A program made the translations under genes and the position numbers. This document shows positions 6,071 through 10,497 of a stretch of DNA of 10,497 nucleotides, piece by piece. Origin of the DNA: Candidatus Kaiserbacteria bacterium (GTDB lineage Bacteria; Patescibacteriota; Minisyncoccia; Phycocordibacterales; Phycocordibacteraceae); contig QIHV01000015.1 of the NCBI GenBank assembly GCA_003229135.1, forward strand, positions 1 to 10,497, given 5' to 3'. How positions within the stretch are numbered: position 1 is the first letter of the stretch; the number at the start of each line of letters is the position of its first letter. Under the pieces are notes generated by a model, which had not been told where the DNA came from, did not search any database, and worked only from the letters and a program-made list of their open reading frames with translations.

Positions 6071-7009
6071 ATGGAAGAACAACACAAAGCGGTATTTCTA
6101 AAAGAAGCTATTGATGCCTTATCAATAGAGCGCGGTGATACTGTTGTAGATGCAACTGTTGGTGGGGCGGGGCATTTTGCAAAGATGTTGCACGCACTTG
6201 ATTCTACCGGCACATTGGTCGGTATTGATGCTGATGGCGATTCACTTGTACGAGCTAGAAAGATAACCAATGATCTTGGTGTACACGTAGAACTTATTGA
6301 GGAAAATTTTCGTAATCTTGCATACATACTAGACAAATTGCATATCACAAAAATTGATAAATCACTTTTTGACTTGGGATGGAGTAGTTTTCAACTCACC
6401 TCCAATCGTGGTTTTTCATTTCAAAAAGATGAGCCGCTTCTTATGACCTACTGTAAAAATAGTATGCACACAGTGGCTGAGCTTGTAAACAGTGCTCCAG
6501 AAGAAAAGCTCTCAGATATTTTATATACATTGGGTGAAGAACGTTTTGCACGACAAATCGCCCGCTCAATTGTACAAGAGCGACATAACAAACGTATTTT
6601 AACGACATTTGAGCTTGTAAGTGCTGTTATGAACGGTACTCCGGTGTGGTATCAGCATCGCAGAGTACACCCTGCGACTAAAACATTTCAAGCTCTTCGC
6701 ATTGCGATTAACGATGAACTTGGTGCCATTCGTGAAGGGCTTACCGTAGCGCTGGAACGTACTCGTCCCGGTGGACATATTGCGGTTATTACTTTTCACA
6801 GTATTGAAGACCGCATCGTAAAAATGCTTTTTCGTGATGCGGCAAGTGTTGGTCGCGGTACCGTTCTCACCAGAAAACCAGTAGTGCCTTCAGTAGAAGA
6901 GATTGCTGCTAACCATCGTGCGCGAAGTGCAAAGCTGCGTGTTTTTGTGTGTGCGCCGATACCTGCACGTGAACCGATTTGTCACTCTAACCAACATTTA
7001 TATGCATAA
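6071..7009 (+). CDS. rsmH: RsmH (MraW), 16S rRNA C1402 N4-methyltransferase
   Basis: The product is 312 residues, the usual length. RsmH uses S-adenosylmethionine to methylate N4 of C1402 in the 16S rRNA decoding centre. Seen in order: His5 in the opening QHKAVFLKE, the SAM loop VDATVGGAGHFAKML (26-40), GIDAD (51-55), DLGWSSFQL (101-109; usually DLGVSSPQLD), RGFSF (113-117), EERFARQIA (156-164), HPATKTFQALRIAINDEL (200-217), FHSIEDRIVK (242-251) and the C-terminal HRARSAKLRV (282-291). The stretch after RGFSF reads EPLLMTY where most relatives have GPLDMRM, so the Asp and Arg of that motif are absent. It lies in its conserved place between mraZ and ftsL. Its last 8 bases overlap ftsL, consistent with coupled translation. 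Assignment is secure despite the divergent motif. Confidence 0.96.
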   Translation: MEEQHKAVFLKEAIDALSIERGDTVVDATVGGAGHFAKMLHALDSTGTLVGIDADGDSLVRARKITNDLGVHVELIEENFRNLAYILDKLHITKIDKSLFDLGWSSFQLTSNRGFSFQKDEPLLMTYCKNSMHTVAELVNSAPEEKLSDILYTLGEERFARQIARSIVQERHNKRILTTFELVSAVMNGTPVWYQHRRVHPATKTFQALRIAINDELGAIREGLTVALERTRPGGHIAVITFHSIEDRIVKMLFRDAASVGRGTVLTRKPVVPSVEEIAANHRARSAKLRVFVCAPIPAREPICHSNQHLYA

Positions 7010-7319
7010 TTTTTCTCAAACTATCACCGCTGCTGCACGCATGCCGATTATTCCGACACTTTCAATAATTGCAGGTATTTTTTTAATAAGCTATGTCGCC
7101 ATGATGGCATTTGTTATGACATACGGTGCTATGCAAATGCAGTTCGCACAAAGTGTGCGAGATACTGGCGCTCATGTTGGTGTGCTTGAGTCGCAATATC
7201 TTGCTCTTGTAACAAAAATAAATCATACAAATCCAGCCACTCTTGACCTTACAAAACCAACCTCTATCGCTTATATCATCGACACCTCACAACCAACGGT
7301 TTCTATACGAATGCGCTAG
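7002..7319 (+). CDS. ftsL: FtsL-like divisome membrane protein
   Basis: The product is 105 residues with a short N-terminal tail, one strong membrane helix (about 18-40), and an extracellular segment that looks helical at about 42-75 (ESQYLALVTKIN), where FtsL carries its coiled coil. FtsL forms a trimer with FtsB and FtsQ and helps switch on FtsW-FtsI at mid-cell. Primary sequence is poorly conserved in this family, so the call relies on size, topology and the fixed order rsmH-ftsL-ftsI. The ATG at 7002 overlaps rsmH by 8 bases. A longer open frame back to 6903 lies wholly inside rsmH and would put about 33 polar residues before the helix, so it was not used. The C-terminal 30 residues are Thr-rich and not obviously coiled. 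The gap to ftsI is 11 bp. Confidence 0.82.
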   Translation: MHNFSQTITAAARMPIIPTLSIIAGIFLISYVAMMAFVMTYGAMQMQFAQSVRDTGAHVGVLESQYLALVTKINHTNPATLDLTKPTSIAYIIDTSQPTVSIRMR

Positions 7320-7330
7320 CTAAGTGTCCC

Positions 7331-9052
7331 ATGCGCACCACTTTTCGATACAGATTACGCATTCTACTTGGATTGCTTGGTGTGATAGCATTACTCATTG
7401 TAGTAAGACTATACGTCGTACAAATCATATACGGAAGTGATTATTCAATACGTGCCGATCATCAATACACCTCAAGTGCAAGTTCACTATATGACCGCGG
7501 TACGATTTACTTTACAAGAAAAGACGGAACACGTATTTCTGCTGCAACACTTGAAACCGGATTTCTTGTCGCTATAAATACGGTAACGCTTCGCAATCCT
7601 CAAACTGCTTACGATGCCATTAATGCAATAACACCAATTAATCATTCGGTGTTTTTTACTATAGCGGCAAAACGAAACGACCCCTACGAAGAAGTTGCAC
7701 ACCATCTTTCCATAAATCAGGGAGAGGCTCTATCTGTAAAACACATTCCGGGTGTAATGGTCATTCGTGAACGGTGGCGATACTATCCCGGTGGTACACT
7801 TGCAGCACACGCAATTGGTTTTGTTGCATACAATGATGGCAATACTCTTGGTGGACGTTATGGGTTGGAACGCTACTACAACAGTACACTGACTCGTACA
7901 GGTAACACTTATCGAAATTTCTTCGCTCAAATATTCTCAAATATCGGCGATGTTTTTATCAATTCACAATCTGACCGTGAAGGTAATATCGTAACCACCA
8001 TTGAGCCTGAAGTGGAGTCACGACTAATGACAGACTTGGCACGAGTACAGAAACGCTACCGTAGCAAAGAAACTGGTGGCATCATTATGAATCCCGCAAC
8101 TGGTGCGATTATTGCGTTGGGAAGCGTACCAACATTCAATCTAAATAACTTCGAATCTGCAACAACATCAACTTTCGCAAACCCACTCGTTGAGTATGTT
8201 TATGAATATGGTTCTATTATGAAGCCACTTACAATGGCTTCTGCACTTGATGCGGGATTAGTAACACCACAAACAACATACGACGATACTGGGTGTATTC
8301 ATATTGATGGGGATAGAATTTGTAATTGGGATTATAAAGCTCGTGGAGTTATTCCTATGGGACAAATAATCGTTCAGTCACTTAACGTTGGTGCCTCATG
8401 GTTGGCTGAGCGACTCGGACAAGAACGATTTCGCACATATTTTACTAAACTATTCGGACAAAAAACAGGAGTTGATTTGCCTAACGAAACTAATGCGCTC
8501 TTGAGTAATTTGCAAAGCACGTACCAGGTGGATTACGATACCGCAGCTTTTGGACAGGGCATAGCGGAAACCCCGATGCAAATGATACGTGCTCTAGGTG
8601 CACTTGCTAACTATGGAGTTATGGTTCAGCCACACCTTGTAAGTGAAATACAATATCAATCAGGTAAAATTAAGAAACTCAATTGGAGTAAAAAAGTACC
8701 GGTTTTTTCTGCAACAGCAGTACGCGAAACGACAAAAATGATGACAGAACTTACAGATGTCGAGTTAGACCATGGACGAGCAAAAATTCCAACTATGGCT
8801 GTTGCGGTGAAAACTGGTACAGCACAACTCGTTAAGCCAACAGGCGGATATTATACAAACAAATTTTTTCACTCATTTGTCGGGTTCTTTCCAAGTTACT
8901 CTCCACGGTTTATTATCTTACTTTATACGGATAACCCACACGGAGCAGAATATTCCGCAGAGACGTTAGCATCAAGTTTTATGGACCTTACACACTTCCT
9001 TATCAATTATTATCATATACCGCCCGATCGTAACTTAACACCATCATTATGA
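7331..9052 (+). CDS. ftsI: FtsI/PBP3, septal peptidoglycan transpeptidase
   Basis: The product is 573 residues, a class B penicillin-binding protein that cross-links septal peptidoglycan and partners FtsW. It has a basic start, one membrane helix (about 11-30), then a full-length pedestal: DRGTIYF (55-61) through YYPGGTLAAHAIGFV (151-165) and GGRYGLERYYN (174-184). The transpeptidase motifs are intact: S295-I-M-K298 in YEYGSIMKP (usually YEPGSTxKP), S350-L-N352, and K494-T-G-T in AVKTGTAQL. The SLN form of motif 2 and its place in the dcw cluster separate it from the PBP2 upstream (SSD). The usual Asp of the RGxIxDRNG motif is replaced (RGTIYFTRKDG). The ATG at 7331 gives the expected short cytoplasmic tail, and no ribosome site is visible. 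The TGA stop overlaps the next start as ATGA, so translation of the two is probably coupled. Confidence 0.95.
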   Translation: MRTTFRYRLRILLGLLGVIALLIVVRLYVVQIIYGSDYSIRADHQYTSSASSLYDRGTIYFTRKDGTRISAATLETGFLVAINTVTLRNPQTAYDAINAITPINHSVFFTIAAKRNDPYEEVAHHLSINQGEALSVKHIPGVMVIRERWRYYPGGTLAAHAIGFVAYNDGNTLGGRYGLERYYNSTLTRTGNTYRNFFAQIFSNIGDVFINSQSDREGNIVTTIEPEVESRLMTDLARVQKRYRSKETGGIIMNPATGAIIALGSVPTFNLNNFESATTSTFANPLVEYVYEYGSIMKPLTMASALDAGLVTPQTTYDDTGCIHIDGDRICNWDYKARGVIPMGQIIVQSLNVGASWLAERLGQERFRTYFTKLFGQKTGVDLPNETNALLSNLQSTYQVDYDTAAFGQGIAETPMQMIRALGALANYGVMVQPHLVSEIQYQSGKIKKLNWSKKVPVFSATAVRETTKMMTELTDVELDHGRAKIPTMAVAVKTGTAQLVKPTGGYYTNKFFHSFVGFFPSYSPRFIILLYTDNPHGAEYSAETLASSFMDLTHFLINYYHIPPDRNLTPSL

Positions 9053-10338
9053 TTAAACATATTCTTCGTGCCCTAATAGTATGGATTCTTGCATCTTTTT
9101 CGCGAGGCATCATTCGTAAATACCGCCCGACTATTGTGATGGTGACGGGCAGTGTTGGTAAGACATCTACAAAAGATGCCATTGCTGCAGCGCTGTCAAA
9201 TTCATTTTTTCTGCGCAAAAGTAAGAAAAATCACAATACTGAATTTGGTGTGCCTCTAACTATCATCGGTGTGAAAAATCCATGGAAAAATCCATTCGCA
9301 TGGCTACTCGTCTTTCAAGAAGCACTTACATTGTTATTGTTACCAAATCATTATCCAAAGCTTTTAGTACTTGAAGTTGGCGCAGACGGACCAGGAGATT
9401 TAATACATATTTTACACATCGCAACACCAGACATAACCGTTGTAACACAGCTACCGGAGGTTCCGGTACACGTAGAAGCATATGCAACTCCACAAGCGCT
9501 GCGCGATGAAGAGTTTATGCCGGCGTACGCACTTGCACCCGCGGCGCCACTCATTGTTTCCTCAGACGATAGTTACGCGCTTGCAATGGCGGCGCGCCTG
9601 CCGGCGCGCCTTATTACGTACGGTATTGCCAAAGATGCACAAATACGTTTGTCAAATATTCATACTTTTTCTTTAGATAGAAAAATTGAAGGTATGCAGG
9701 CGGATATTTCAGTACAAGGAGAAACAAACACACTTACTGTGCACGGCTCTATCGGACAACATCAGCTATCACCGGCTGCCGCCGCACTGGCCGTTGCGTC
9801 AGCGCTTGACGTGCCAACAGCAGATGCACTCACTGGTCTAGAGTCGTATGTTCCGCCACCTGGAAGAGAGCATATTTTCTATGGAAAAAACGACATACTT
9901 ATTATCGATGATTCTTATAATTCCTCGCCAGCAGCCGTAAAAGAAGCACTCACGACACTGAGCACACTTCAAGCTAACCGTCGTATTGCAGTTTTGGGTG
10001 ACATGCTTGAGCTTGGTCGTTATTCGGTAGAAGAGCATCAACGAGCGGGAAAACTTGTAGCACAAATGGCAGATATTGTAGTAACAGTTGGTATGCGTGC
10101 TCGTGGAATTGCCGATGCTGCACACAAAGAGGGTATGAGTACCGATGCTATATTTATGACCGACACGTCAAATGATGCAATACCGATACTTGAAACACTC
10201 ATTCAAAAAAACGATGTACTTTTAGTCAAAGGATCACAAAATATCCGCACCGAATTAATTGTGGAGGCATTTCTAGCCGATCGTACCGATACAACAAAAC
10301 TCGTACGCCAAAGTTATATGTGGAAAAATAAACACTAA
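9049..10338 (+). CDS. murF: MurF-like Mur ligase lacking domain 1
   Basis: The product is 429 residues. It is an ATP-dependent Mur ligase, closest to MurF, which adds D-Ala-D-Ala to UDP-MurNAc-tripeptide in the cytoplasm. Seen: P-loop TGSVGKTSTK (33-42), NTEFGVPLTIIG (63-74), EVGADGPGD (109-117), His141 in VHVEAY, DDSYNSSP (287-294), GDMLELG (317-323) and KGSQNIRTE (394-402). The P-loop lies at residue 34 instead of about 107 as in E. coli MurF, so the N-terminal UDP-binding domain is missing. In its place is a hydrophobic helix (about 4-16) with a basic flank. A second hydrophobic stretch (about 83-99) sits between NTEFGVPLT and the EVGAD motif. There is no Lys between residues 104 and 195, so the family's central-domain lysine appears absent. 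murE, usual between ftsI and murF, is also absent. An altered substrate is possible. The start is fixed by ATGA overlap with ftsI. Confidence 0.85.
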   Translation: MIKHILRALIVWILASFSRGIIRKYRPTIVMVTGSVGKTSTKDAIAAALSNSFFLRKSKKNHNTEFGVPLTIIGVKNPWKNPFAWLLVFQEALTLLLLPNHYPKLLVLEVGADGPGDLIHILHIATPDITVVTQLPEVPVHVEAYATPQALRDEEFMPAYALAPAAPLIVSSDDSYALAMAARLPARLITYGIAKDAQIRLSNIHTFSLDRKIEGMQADISVQGETNTLTVHGSIGQHQLSPAAAALAVASALDVPTADALTGLESYVPPPGREHIFYGKNDILIIDDSYNSSPAAVKEALTTLSTLQANRRIAVLGDMLELGRYSVEEHQRAGKLVAQMADIVVTVGMRARGIADAAHKEGMSTDAIFMTDTSNDAIPILETLIQKNDVLLVKGSQNIRTELIVEAFLADRTDTTKLVRQSYMWKNKH

Positions 10339-10386
10339 CCTAAAGCCGCGTGTACTGATCCGCAGCTAGCACTAGCACTATTTTTC

Positions 10387-10395
10387 TGGTATAAA
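10387..10395 (+). promoter_or_regulatory. Extended -10 promoter of tRNA-Glu
   Basis: TGGTATAAA is an extended -10 (TGn plus TATAAA). The expected start is near 10402-10403, four or five bases before the tRNA. The -35 region is poor: TAGCAC at 10367-10372, part of a tandem TAGCACTAGCAC repeat. The same extended -10 form occurs before lysS. Confidence 0.55.
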
Positions 10396-10406
10396 CACTT
10401 CATCGC

Positions 10407-10478
10407 GGCCCTATCGTCTAATGGCTAGGACATCACCCTCTCACGGTGGTAATCGGGGTTCGACTCCCCGTAGGGTCA
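10407..10478 (+). tRNA. tRNA-Glu (anticodon CTC)
   Basis: A complete 72-base cloverleaf can be drawn. The acceptor stem is GGCCCTA (10407-10413) with TAGGGTC (10471-10477), including one G-T wobble. The D stem is GTC/GAC (10416-10418 with 10429-10431). The anticodon stem is TCACC/GGTGG (10433-10437 with 10445-10449) around loop CTCTCAC, giving anticodon CTC at 10440-10442, which reads GAG. The T stem is CGGGG/CCCCG (10454-10458 with 10466-10470) around loop TTCGACT. The discriminator base is A10478. The next bases are CAA, so the 3' CCA is not encoded and must be added after transcription. The sequence closely resembles bacterial tRNA-Glu throughout. Confidence 0.97.
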
Positions 10479-10497
10479 CAAATTGAAACTACTATAT

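Noticed and set aside
6903..7001. Longer ftsL starting inside rsmH
   Set aside because: It would overlap rsmH by over 100 bases and add a Cys/Arg-rich stretch unlike FtsL tails; the ATG at 7002 gives normal topology.
9838..10125. 95-codon Cys-rich open frame on the minus strand
   Set aside because: Its many Cys residues arise from the complement of Ala/Thr (GCA/ACA) codons in the MurF-like gene. No zinc-finger spacing is evident.
10345..10385. Possible terminator between murF and the tRNA gene
   Set aside because: The best hairpin is five pairs with one mismatch and its T-run lies more than ten bases away; it does not form a convincing intrinsic terminator.

Overview
The window is a dense, all-plus-strand housekeeping region for cell shape, cell division and peptidoglycan synthesis. 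It most resembles a Patescibacteria (Candidate Phyla Radiation) genome, probably of the Parcubacteria group. This placement is an inference from compact divergent proteins, near-zero spacing between genes, a half-sized MreD, a MurF-like ligase without its N-terminal domain, and no visible Shine-Dalgarno sequence before any gene. TGA is a stop at the ends of mreD and ftsI, so nothing suggests a TGA=Gly code. No mobile element, CRISPR array, phage gene or rRNA is visible.

Region 1 (1-3377) is the elongation (rod) module. It runs from the 3' part of mreB through mreC, a short mreD and mrdA (PBP2). The genes overlap or lie within 5 bp of each other, so they are probably co-transcribed. A rodA gene does not follow. 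MreB, MreC and MreD would organise PBP2 for lateral wall synthesis.

Region 2 (3378-5470) holds greA (transcript-cleavage factor) and lysS (class II lysyl-tRNA synthetase). Each follows a roughly 50-bp gap with a plausible promoter. The lysS promoter has a textbook extended -10 that would give an almost leaderless mRNA. A strong intrinsic terminator follows lysS and separates this block from the next.

Region 3 (5471-5630) is the only sizeable non-coding stretch. It holds four AGTGG(G/C) boxes at 10/21/10-bp steps, matching known MraZ operators. It also holds an exact consensus DnaA box and several candidate -10 elements. It is probably the control region of the division cluster.

Region 4 (5631-10338) is a shortened division and cell wall (dcw) operon: mraZ, rsmH, ftsL, ftsI (PBP3) and a MurF-like ligase. 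murE, normally between ftsI and murF, is absent: ftsI and the ligase share an ATGA overlap. A tRNA-Glu (anticodon CTC) with its own extended -10 promoter closes the window.

The most noteworthy points are the PBP2 that has lost most of its pedestal 'head' segment, the MurF-like ligase lacking domain 1 and the usual central-domain lysine, the helically phased MraZ boxes with a DnaA box, and the absence of Shine-Dalgarno signals. I do not see an undescribed multi-gene system here.
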